A DNA stretch of 8,015 nucleotides, taken from contig JAHFPI010000082.1 of the NCBI GenBank assembly GCA_023266795.1, positions 1 to 8,015 of the forward strand. Direction: 5' to 3'. This stretch comes from Rhodospirillales bacterium (lineage in GTDB: Bacteria; Pseudomonadota; Alphaproteobacteria; Micavibrionales; UBA2020). Shown piece after piece: positions 1 to 5,811 of this stretch (within the stretch, counting starts at the first letter, position 1; the number at the start of each line of letters is the position of its first letter). The position numbers and the translations under genes are program-made. A model generated the notes under the pieces. The model had not been told where the DNA came from, searched no databases, and worked only from the letters and a program-made list of their open reading frames with translations.

Positions 1-1
1 G

Positions 2-847
2 AAAACGACGCCGCAGGAAACGGACGACCCCATCGGCGATGCCGTTCATTCTCCGGTGAAGGGAATTGTCCACCGCTATCCCGACCGCGTACTGCTGAAG
101 CCGGTGCATGTGTGCTCGGTCTATTGCCGGTTTTGTTTCCGCCGTGAGAAAGTAGGGCCGGGAAGCGAGGCGCTGTCACCGCCGGAGCTGGAAGCGGCGC
201 TGGACTACATCCGCAAAACGCCGCAGATCTGGGAGGTGATCCTGACCGGCGGCGATCCGTTTGTGCTGTCGCCGCGCCGCCTTGAAGGCATCATGGCCGA
301 GTTGAACAAAATCGACCATGTGCAGGTGATCCGCTTTCATACGCGCGTGCCTATCGCCGACCCGCTGCGCGTGACGCCGGAACTCGTGGCCGCGCTCGGC
401 AGCAAAAAAGCCGTCTATGTCGTCGTGCATTGCAACCATGCAAATGAACTGACGGAAAAAGTGCGCGTCGCCACGCGGATGTTGATCGATGCCGGCATCC
501 CCCTGCTCTCGCAATCCACGCTGCTAAGGGGCGTAAACGATAATGCAGTTACGCTGGAAAATTTATTCCGCGCCCTGACGGCGCTGCGCATCAAGCCCTA
601 TTATCTGCATCATCCCGACCGCGCGCCCGGCACCGGCCACTTCCGCCTGCCTCTGGAAGAAGGCCGTGCATTGGTCGCGGCGTTGCAGGGGCGCTTGTCC
701 GGCATCGCCCGTCCTGATTATATGCTCGATATTCCGGGAGGATTCGGCAAGGTCTCCGCCCGTGTTTCGACGATCGAGAAACAGGCCGGCGGGCATACCG
801 TGACCGACTATGCCGGCAAAAAACATTTTTATCCGGCGGAAGACTAA
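2..847 (+). CDS. KamA/EpmB-family radical SAM lysine 2,3-aminomutase-like protein (5' partial)
   Basis: The reading frame is open to the left window edge, so the start codon and roughly the first 60-70 residues are missing; 281 residues are visible. Seen: the radical SAM cluster motif CxxxCxxC as CSVYCRFCFRR (visible residues 38-45), preceded by the family-typical DPIGD and HSPVKGIVHRYPDRVLL stretch; a GGDPF glycine-rich S-adenosylmethionine motif; the YYLHHPDRAPGTGHFR segment; and DIPGGFGK near the C-terminus, whose Lys (codon 749-751) matches the PLP-binding lysine of lysine 2,3-aminomutases. Family knowledge: these [4Fe-4S]/SAM/PLP enzymes move the amino group of lysine from C2 to C3. The proteobacterial branch (EpmB) supplies beta-lysine used by EpmA to modify elongation factor P. 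The HFR and PGG-GK motifs are KamA-like, so KamA versus EpmB is left open, and neither epmA nor efp is in view. It converges with the next gene with only 2 nt between stop codons. Confidence 0.95.
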   Translation, partial: KTTPQETDDPIGDAVHSPVKGIVHRYPDRVLLKPVHVCSVYCRFCFRREKVGPGSEALSPPELEAALDYIRKTPQIWEVILTGGDPFVLSPRRLEGIMAELNKIDHVQVIRFHTRVPIADPLRVTPELVAALGSKKAVYVVVHCNHANELTEKVRVATRMLIDAGIPLLSQSTLLRGVNDNAVTLENLFRALTALRIKPYYLHHPDRAPGTGHFRLPLEEGRALVAALQGRLSGIARPDYMLDIPGGFGKVSARVSTIEKQAGGHTVTDYAGKKHFYPAED

Positions 848-849
848 CC

Positions 850-2463
850 TCAACGGAAGCGTCTGGGGAAAAACGAAAAATGCTCCGGCGGCTTGGGGGG
901 CGGTGGTGGCGGATACTTCTCGATCATTTTATCCCTGTAAGAAATATTTTTGCCGCGCAGCGGGAGGGATTCCTGCGGAAAATAGCTCTCCAGAAAAACC
1001 TGACAGAAAAAATCCACGTATTTACCGGTATTTTTCCCCACATCGGTGATTCTGCCTTTTTCCGGCAGCTTTGCCAGCTCGCGCAGGGTAACAAGGCTGA
1101 ATTCATCCGGACGCAGGATATTCAGCTCAAGCAGGATTTTTGCCAGACCGGGTTCCTTCCTGCCGTAGAAACTGTTCGCATGAAAAAAGGCCGTGAAGTC
1201 GGGGATGGCGGTTTTCAGCGTGCGCAGGTCTTCGGCAACGTTTGCGGGAATCTGCCCGTCTTTGTACTGCCCGTGCAGCCCGTTTAAAAGACCGTACATC
1301 TGCCTGTAGTCGGCCTTGTAATAACCCTTTTTGTGCGCTTCGACAAAGCCGGAAAAATTTTCAGGCCTGAGCAGATCTTTTTCGGACATGCCACGGAAGC
1401 GGTCTTCGGCAATCCTCTGGTTGAAATGTTTTTTCAGGGATGATCCTTCCTCCGCCAGCGCGCTCATGGCGCCCAAACGCCCGGCAGTCCAGGCCTTGCC
1501 CTTGAAAAAATCCGTCGCGTTCAGATCATCGCAGATACGGCTCATCGCCTTGCCATTCCCGCCGCCGGTCTCTTTATATATTTGGATGAATATATCAGCC
1601 TCTTCGGCGCTCAGGGGACGCCACAACCTGAACAGCACATCGGCGGCGGTTTTGTAGCCTTGGTAATCCTTCTCCGTCGCCGCCGCGCGCCACGGGCGGA
1701 TAAGCAACAGGCGGTCCGGCTGCTTGTCGTCCAGCAGCGCATAAAGATAAAGATCATGGATGATCTCGGGGCGGAAAGCGGCCAGCGCGGCATCGACTTT
1801 CTGCCCTTTAATACCGATGCCGTAATGATGCCGGATAGTGGCCAGCGTTTTGAGAGCCTGCTGGATTTCCGCGCGGGGTGAATTGCGCTTCAGCATTTCC
1901 TCCATCTCGCGGTCTACGTTCAGATCGCCTTCCGCCTGCCGCAGCAATAGCAGTCCGGCGGCATTTTTTATCTCCCCGCCGACGAGATAGCGGAGAATGG
2001 CCTCCGATAACAGGCTGTCGGTATCTTCTTTAATGAGGATGTTGGGGAGAATATCCTGATCCTCGGCTAAAATCCGCCGCGCCATCCCCACGCGGGTGTA
2101 AAGATCGGCGGGCTGCGAAAGATCGCCCATATCCGCGCGGATGCCGCCGCTATGAAGAACGGCCACAAATTCCGGCCAGTCGCGCGGGAAAATTTCCTTC
2201 AGACCGCGCGCTTCGCCTTCCGTCCAGAGAGCGCCGTGCGCCGCCAGCAGCCGCACCATCGCCGGGTCTTTCAAAACAACCGCGCAAAGCAGGTGATGCC
2301 AGTCGGGAACAAGGGGAATGTTCATCCAGAAGGCCGTATCGAAAGTTTTACGCGCCACAGCGGCATTACGGTTCTTGATCGCCCATGTCAGGTCTGCCGA
2401 CAGGCTTTTTTTGTCGGGAGGCGGCGGTGGCGGTATATAGATCGGAAAAGGTTCGTGCATCAT
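850..2463 (-). CDS. Hypothetical 537-residue protein with terminal polyproline runs and ankyrin-like N-terminus
   Basis: Family not recognised. Seen: six consecutive prolines at residues 11-16 and again at 518-523 (followed by KPP), so nearly identical proline motifs bracket the protein. Residues about 22-110 show short helix-helix patterns such as HLLCAVVLKDPAMVRLLAAHGALW and EFVAVLHSGGI that resemble two or three degenerate ankyrin repeats (inference). The remainder is predicted helical and rich in charged residues, with no signal peptide or membrane segment, so a cytoplasmic protein is likely. The end is basic and aromatic (FSFFPRRFR). Two adjacent ATG codons (2461-2463 and 2458-2460) start the frame, and I see no clear Shine-Dalgarno sequence before them. 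It lies 49 nt downstream of the preceding minus-strand gene with no terminator between, so it may be the last gene of the leftward phage-like transcript. The polyproline runs would be expected to need elongation factor P. Confidence 0.82.
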   Translation of the reverse strand: MMHEPFPIYIPPPPPPDKKSLSADLTWAIKNRNAAVARKTFDTAFWMNIPLVPDWHHLLCAVVLKDPAMVRLLAAHGALWTEGEARGLKEIFPRDWPEFVAVLHSGGIRADMGDLSQPADLYTRVGMARRILAEDQDILPNILIKEDTDSLLSEAILRYLVGGEIKNAAGLLLLRQAEGDLNVDREMEEMLKRNSPRAEIQQALKTLATIRHHYGIGIKGQKVDAALAAFRPEIIHDLYLYALLDDKQPDRLLLIRPWRAAATEKDYQGYKTAADVLFRLWRPLSAEEADIFIQIYKETGGGNGKAMSRICDDLNATDFFKGKAWTAGRLGAMSALAEEGSSLKKHFNQRIAEDRFRGMSEKDLLRPENFSGFVEAHKKGYYKADYRQMYGLLNGLHGQYKDGQIPANVAEDLRTLKTAIPDFTAFFHANSFYGRKEPGLAKILLELNILRPDEFSLVTLRELAKLPEKGRITDVGKNTGKYVDFFCQVFLESYFPQESLPLRGKNISYRDKMIEKYPPPPPPKPPEHFSFFPRRFR

Positions 2464-2512
2464 GGGTGCAGGCTAACATAGGGTTGCGGCGCTTTCAATA
2501 TGCAAAACTGCT

Positions 2513-3082
2513 TCAATTGCCCCACCCCCGCAGGGTGCAATACAGCGATAATCCCCGCAGCAGATTGTCCCGCGTGCCGCCGGTTTTCAGGCGGCGGTCG
2601 TGGTCGATCATGCGGCAGCTGAAGCCGAAACACAGGACATCCACCACCATCGCGTGGCTGATTTTCTTCCGGGCGCATTGCTGCGCCCAGGCGATATAAA
2701 AATTCATCATCCGCCCGTGGGCTTCCGAAATATTGGATTGCCCCCGGCAACCGGGAATGCGCTGCCAGTTGCTGAGGACATAGCCCATGCCGCGCCCGAT
2801 CATTTCACAGGCCGTGGCAATTTCGATTGCGGCGTCCTGCTGCGCGGGGGTCATCGCCTCCCAGAGACGGGCGTCGACAATCCGCCGCTGGCTCCGCTGC
2901 AACTGCCGCTCCGCCGTCAGACGGACGGCCACCTGCTCCGTGGGTGAATGCTTTTCCTGTACATCCTGCGGCGTGCGTTTCTTGCCTGTCCAGAGAGGCT
3001 TCCAATCCATCCAGGGGTCTCTGGCAGCAGGCTCCGGCGCGGCCGGCTTTTTCTTGGGGCGTCTTTCGTCAATAATAACCAT
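2513..3082 (-). CDS. Hypothetical phage-type protein, 189 residues, C-terminal helical/HTH-like region
   Basis: Not recognised with certainty. The ATG at 3080-3082 is chosen because GGAGA (3094-3098) sits 11 nt upstream and because a longer form from 3289 would overlap the preceding gene by 179 nt. The N-terminal 65 residues are basic, proline-rich and probably disordered (DERRPKKKPAAPEPAAR). Residues about 66-187 are helical: a segment DARLWEAMTPAQQDAAIEIA, then GRGMGYVLSNWQRIPGC, then VVDVLCFGFSCRMIDHDRR...RDNLLRGLSLYC. The last part looks like a helix-turn-helix and recalls the C-terminal pattern of the alphaproteobacterial DUF6456 family (VxxVCCF...VERxRGW...L..AL..L), a weak analogy from memory. 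It is 28 nt downstream of the winged-helix gene and probably co-transcribed with it. A DNA-binding or phage regulatory role is inference only. Confidence 0.8.
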   Translation of the reverse strand: MVIIDERRPKKKPAAPEPAARDPWMDWKPLWTGKKRTPQDVQEKHSPTEQVAVRLTAERQLQRSQRRIVDARLWEAMTPAQQDAAIEIATACEMIGRGMGYVLSNWQRIPGCRGQSNISEAHGRMMNFYIAWAQQCARKKISHAMVVDVLCFGFSCRMIDHDRRLKTGGTRDNLLRGLSLYCTLRGWGN

Positions 3083-3110
3083 GTGGGGGAATATCTCCGG
3101 AAAGTTAAGA

Positions 3111-3551
3111 TCATTCTGCAAGCGTCCGGCCGCGTTTTTTATGGCGGGCAAGAATTTCGTTTTGCAGTCTTTGACGGCGGGCGGTGTCGGTTTCGCTTTT
3201 ATCGAAAAAAGCGGCGCCGGTCGGCGCACGGGCGCGGTGCGCGCGGGTGCGGGAGGTGGAGAGCCGCTGGTTTTTCTCCCAGCCGGCAAGGGAGCCGTCC
3301 GCCAGGATCATGTTTTTATCGTGAAAGGCTTTGAGGGCGGGCTCAATGGCGGCGGGATCGAATTCGAGAGTGGCGGCGATCTCTTCCAGATCAATATTGC
3401 TGACCGACCCGCGCGGGATGGCACGGCTGGCATGATCGAGCAGAACCACCCAGAGCGCCAATGCTTCACCGCGACGGCAGCCCGCCCTTTTGGCCACCAC
3501 GGCCAGCTTCGCTTCCAGTGGTATCCCGTGATGCATTTTGTACCAGCCCAT
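3111..3551 (-). CDS. Phage-replication-like winged-helix protein, 146 residues
   Basis: The frame can be extended to a GTG at 3578, but the ATG at 3549-3551 is preferred: AAGGA (3560-3564) lies 8 nt upstream and the protein then begins MGWYKMHHGIPLEAK, the usual opening of this type. Residues 1-95 follow the pattern of N-terminal winged-helix domains of phage replication-initiation proteins: a W-[FY]-K start, a KLAVVAKRAGCRRGEALALWVVLLDHAS helix pair, then GSV..IDLEEIAATLEFDPAAIEPALKAFHDKNMI as recognition helix and wing, closing with GWEKNQR. The tail (about 96-146) is basic and probably unstructured, as in phage proteins whose linker is rich in Arg/Ser. The usual C-terminal helicase-loader part is missing, so this may be a short or truncated version. 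It is the first gene leftward from the divergent control region and faces the CI-like repressor. Family assignment is moderate; function is inferred. Confidence 0.83.
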   Translation of the reverse strand: MGWYKMHHGIPLEAKLAVVAKRAGCRRGEALALWVVLLDHASRAIPRGSVSNIDLEEIAATLEFDPAAIEPALKAFHDKNMILADGSLAGWEKNQRLSTSRTRAHRARAPTGAAFFDKSETDTARRQRLQNEILARHKKRGRTLAE

Positions 3552-3731
3552 CAGAAACATCCTTGTTATCCGAATCACAGTCTGGATTAATATTGATATA
3601 TTCGCAATTAAATGTCCAGATAAATTTCATTTTTATCATTTTTTTATAGAAAATTACTATATAACACATTAAAATCAATATATTGAATAATTGCTCTATT
3701 CACATTTTAAAAAATGCAGTAATGTAAATTT
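3552..3731. promoter_or_regulatory. AT-rich divergent promoter/operator region between repressor and leftward genes
   Basis: This stretch is far richer in AT than both flanking genes and separates two divergently read genes, the classic place for a phage switch. Two dyad sites are visible. One is a perfect 12-bp palindrome TCAATATATTGA at 3675-3686. The other is the looser ATTG-N9-CAAT at 3592-3608. The octamer ATCAATAT occurs once on each strand (3592-3599 minus, 3674-3681 plus). A possible leftward promoter is TGGACA (3613-3618 complement), 18 nt, AATATT (3589-3594 complement), with the looser site in its spacer. A possible rightward promoter is TTGAAT (3683-3688), 17 nt, TTTAAA (3706-3711), overlapping the palindrome. 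The repressor ATG has no obvious ribosome binding site, and its leader would be only about 14 nt. Promoter boxes are weak matches; operators are inference. Confidence 0.6.
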
Positions 3732-4421
3732 ATGAACCAACGTATCTATGAGAAGATTCGCGAGATATTGGAAACGACCCCCGGTCTGACGCAAAAAGGG
3801 CTGGCCGAGAAGATGGGGCTTAATCCGGCTGCCGTAAACCGGATGCTCCACGGACAGCGCAATATCATGGTCGAAGAAATCCCGATGATCGAGGCGTACA
3901 TCGGCGTCCGGCTGGAGCTATCGGCCCCTTCCGTGCCAGTCAATTTTGAATATCATCAGGCCGCGCCGACGAAGATTGCCCATCACGGGTTCTCCGATGT
4001 ACCGGCGCAGATGCTGCCCGCCTGCCCTGAAGAACTGGCGGTCAAGCAGATGGTGCCCGTTTACGGCTACGCGGCCGGCAGCCTGCAAAAAGGCCTGAAC
4101 CTCGCCAACGGCAACGTGGTGGACTGGGTGGCGCGGCATCCGGCGCAATTCGGCAGCGGCAAAGCCTTCGCGATTTACGTTTTTTCAGACTCGATGGAGC
4201 CGCGTTATTTTCAGGGGGAGCTGGCTTATATCCATCCGGGGCGTCCGCCGGAAATCAACCGGGACTGCGTCATCGAAATGAAAAACGGCGATGCCTGTAT
4301 CAAGCGCTTCCTGCACCAAAACGAGGATAAAATCCGCGTGGCACAGTACAATCCGCCGGAAGAAAAAGAAATTTCCAAAGACGAGATCAAAGCGGTTTAT
4401 GCCGTGGTGGGGCGGGGTTAG
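3732..4421 (+). CDS. CI/LexA-type transcriptional repressor: XRE helix-turn-helix plus S24 peptidase domain
   Basis: A 229-residue two-domain protein. The N-terminal part (about residues 5-62) is an XRE/Cro-CI helix-turn-helix: GLTQKGLAEKMGLNPAAVNRMLHGQRNI gives the two helices and turn. After a linker, residues about 107-228 form an S24/LexA peptidase-like domain. The catalytic Ser is S154 in FSDSMEPRY and the Lys is K191 in ACIKRF; their spacing of 37 residues equals that of LexA (S119/K156). The sequence GYAAGS at 112-117 supplies an Ala115-Gly116 bond upstream of the dyad where LexA-type proteins self-cleave. Known role of the family: it represses lytic genes from operators and is inactivated by RecA-stimulated autoproteolysis after DNA damage. 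Expected operators are in the AT-rich region just upstream. The stop codon overlaps that of the convergent gene by 4 nt (4418-4421). It may belong to a phage remnant, since no other clear phage genes are in view on this side. Confidence 0.93.
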   Translation: MNQRIYEKIREILETTPGLTQKGLAEKMGLNPAAVNRMLHGQRNIMVEEIPMIEAYIGVRLELSAPSVPVNFEYHQAAPTKIAHHGFSDVPAQMLPACPEELAVKQMVPVYGYAAGSLQKGLNLANGNVVDWVARHPAQFGSGKAFAIYVFSDSMEPRYFQGELAYIHPGRPPEINRDCVIEMKNGDACIKRFLHQNEDKIRVAQYNPPEEKEISKDEIKAVYAVVGRG

Positions 4422-5080
4422 CCGCCGTACCGTGGTTTGTGAATTTTGCGGTTGGTTTCGCGGATTTCAGCGGCCCTGCGGCGCGCTTCGTCTACCATCG
4501 GCTTGGCGGCTTCCTTGAAAACTTCCGTGGCAACCTTGGTGGCAATCCTGTCGCTGAGCGAAGGGCTGTCGTCAGCCTGCGGCCGCTTGTAGACGAAGGA
4601 TTTCTGTTTTTGTTTCGGCTGGCGCTGCGGAAGGTGCAGCAGACGGGCGGGAAAACCGAGAACCTTACGCAGGACGACAAAGGGCGCGCCAAGAATTTTA
4701 CGGACGGCGCTGCCGAGGCGCGACGCCAGTTTGGGTCTGGATTTGCTGGCGACCCAGTTGACTTCTTTCTGGTGGATATAGGCGGTCACGACGGAGGATT
4801 TTTTCAGCGCCTTGAATCTTTTGAAGGCCGAGAAGCCAAAGCGGGCGCATAAACCCACAGCGACAAGACCGGCGACCGCTCCGGCGACAGGGATCACCAG
4901 AAAAGGCATGACGAAATTCAGCGTCACCCACCCCGTGCCTGCAAAAAGCCCGGCATTTATGCCCAGCTTCTTCGCATCCGGACGGGTGGTCTTGTTGAAG
5001 GGCGTTGTCGCCAGCGCTTTGGCGTACTGGCGGAAATACCAAAAGCGGCTGGGGGATTTACCTTCGTAAGTGACTTTCAT
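4418..5080 (-). CDS. Hypothetical basic membrane protein, 220 residues
   Basis: Family not recognised. The ATG at 5078-5080 is preferred over one 30 nt upstream because a strong AAGGAGAGG (5087-5095) ends 6 nt before it. A single long hydrophobic stretch covers residues about 41-80 (AGLFAGTGWVTLNFVMPFLVIPVAGAVAGLVAVGL), enough for one or two membrane helices. The rest is strongly basic: KRFKALKK just after the membrane part, then amphipathic segments with many Lys/Arg, a Gln/Lys-rich patch (PQRQPKQKQK, 151-160), and a charged helix to the end (KPMVDEARRRAAEIRETNRKIHKPRYGG). By the positive-inside rule the tail is probably cytoplasmic. It has its own predicted promoter upstream and ends in a 4-nt stop-codon overlap with the convergent repressor. 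In general style (short, basic, central hydrophobic block) it resembles the 240-residue membrane protein further right, but I see no convincing homology between them. Confidence 0.85.
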   Translation of the reverse strand: MKVTYEGKSPSRFWYFRQYAKALATTPFNKTTRPDAKKLGINAGLFAGTGWVTLNFVMPFLVIPVAGAVAGLVAVGLCARFGFSAFKRFKALKKSSVVTAYIHQKEVNWVASKSRPKLASRLGSAVRKILGAPFVVLRKVLGFPARLLHLPQRQPKQKQKSFVYKRPQADDSPSLSDRIATKVATEVFKEAAKPMVDEARRRAAEIRETNRKIHKPRYGG

Positions 5081-5128
5081 CGGACGCCTCTCCTTAAAAA
5101 CAAGAATCAAAACAGTGTTCCGGTCGAT

Positions 5129-5156
5129 AGTCTATTCCCATAAAATTTTATGTCAA
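5129..5156 (-). promoter_or_regulatory. Sigma70-type promoter with palindrome in the spacer
   Basis: On the minus strand a perfect consensus -35 box TTGACA (5151-5156) is followed, after 16 nt, by TAGACT (5129-5134; four of six match to TATAAT). Almost the whole upstream part of the spacer, together with the end of the -35 box, forms the perfect 14-bp palindrome CATAAAATTTTATG (5139-5152). The boxes are well placed for the membrane protein gene starting at 5080, with about 40 nt of leader containing its strong ribosome binding site. A regulator bound to the palindrome would block RNA polymerase; which one is unknown. Confidence 0.6.
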
Positions 5157-5188
5157 GGATTTTGTGAAGATGGGGGTATTTTATAGCT

Positions 5189-5370
5189 AATTCATGTGTT
5201 TACGGCTGAATCTAAAATTATTCAGACACTCCACCCCGCCGAAGGGCGGGGTCTGGCCGTGCGAAGCACCTTTTATAAATGCGGCTTCGCCGTGTGCCGG
5301 ATGCCGCCCTTCGGCGGCATGGCGATGACGAGAGTGTATAAGTAATTTCAGATTCAGCTATATATGAATT
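5189..5370. repeat. MITE-like composite palindromic element with terminal inverted repeats
   Basis: The left arm (5189-5231) and right arm (5332-5370) are imperfect inverted repeats. Both contain AATTCAT at the outer end, GCTGAATCT in the middle (5205-5213; complement at 5350-5358), and ACACTC at the inner end (5226-5231; complement at 5332-5337). They enclose a GC-rich core with four hairpins: 5233-5252 (8-bp stem, GAAG loop), 5259-5269 (GTGC/GCAC), 5282-5292 (CGGC/GCCG) and 5301-5320 (ATGCCGCC/GGCGGCAT, CTTC loop). The outer two are mutual reverse complements over 13 bp (CGCCGAAGGGCGG, 5237-5249 with 5304-5316) and the inner two over GCGAAGC, with AT-rich TTTTATAAAT in the middle. No gene fits. 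It looks like a non-autonomous mobile or intergenic repeat element. I see no clear target-site duplication. It may also act as a transcription end after osmC. Confidence 0.75.
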
Positions 5371-5382
5371 TTAGGTTGAGCT

Positions 5383-5811
5383 TTAAACATCCTTCAACCG
5401 GCTGGTGACGACCGGGCGCGGCAGCTCCGTCAGTGTGCGGTGGACCGGGCATTTGTTGGCGATTTCCAGCAGGCGTTGGCGCTGCGCGTCATCGAGCGCC
5501 CCTTCCACCGTGATCTCGCGGGTGATGACATCGTATTTTTTATTCTCGGCGTCCAGCGCTTTTTCATGAGTGAGTTTTACCGCGACACGCTTCAAATCCC
5601 ATTTTTTCTGGTTGGCGTACATGCGCAGCGTCATCGACGTGCAGGCGCCCAGCGCGGAGAGCAGCAGGTCATAGGGCGCAGGTCCCTGATCCAGCCCGCC
5701 GATATCCGCCGGTTCGTCTGCGATCAGTGCGTGATTGGAGGCCTTAATGCTCTGGGTGTAGAGCCCCTTGCCGTTTTCTTCCACGGTGACGATTGTTTTA
5801 TGTTCCGGCAT
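5383..5811 (-). CDS. OsmC/Ohr-superfamily peroxiredoxin-like protein (YhfA-type)
   Basis: A 142-residue single-domain protein, the usual length of the family. Seen: a short beta-rich N-terminus (TIVTVEENGKGLYTQSIKASNHALIADEP), the PAPYDLLLSALGACTSMTLRMYANQKKW helix with Cys57, and ANKCPVHRTLTE with Cys121. Two conserved cysteines in exactly these contexts define OsmC/Ohr proteins, which reduce organic hydroperoxides in the cytoplasm using the Cys pair. The KCPVHRTL form and the DxGGxDxGPxPYDLLL stretch point to the OsmC/YhfA branch rather than Ohr; substrate is not determinable. The ATG at 5809-5811 has TAGGAG 9 nt upstream, inside the end of the preceding gene, which overlaps by 14 nt. It is therefore probably translated from the same mRNA as the membrane protein upstream. 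Confidence 0.93.
   Translation of the reverse strand: MPEHKTIVTVEENGKGLYTQSIKASNHALIADEPADIGGLDQGPAPYDLLLSALGACTSMTLRMYANQKKWDLKRVAVKLTHEKALDAENKKYDVITREITVEGALDDAQRQRLLEIANKCPVHRTLTELPRPVVTSRLKDV

Noticed and set aside
3083..3289. N-terminal extension of the 189-residue gene to an ATG at 3289 (258 residues)
   Set aside because: It would overlap the upstream winged-helix gene by 179 nt, and an ATG at 3082 has a suitable ribosome binding site.
2787..3590. Long plus-strand open frame (267 codons)
   Set aside because: It lies opposite two well-supported minus-strand genes; low-complexity Arg/Ala/Gly composition without recognisable domains marks it as a shadow of GC-rich coding DNA.
5189..5370. 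CRISPR array or tRNA in the hairpin-rich segment
   Set aside because: There are no repeated direct units with spacers and no cloverleaf with anticodon; the structure is an inverted-repeat nest.
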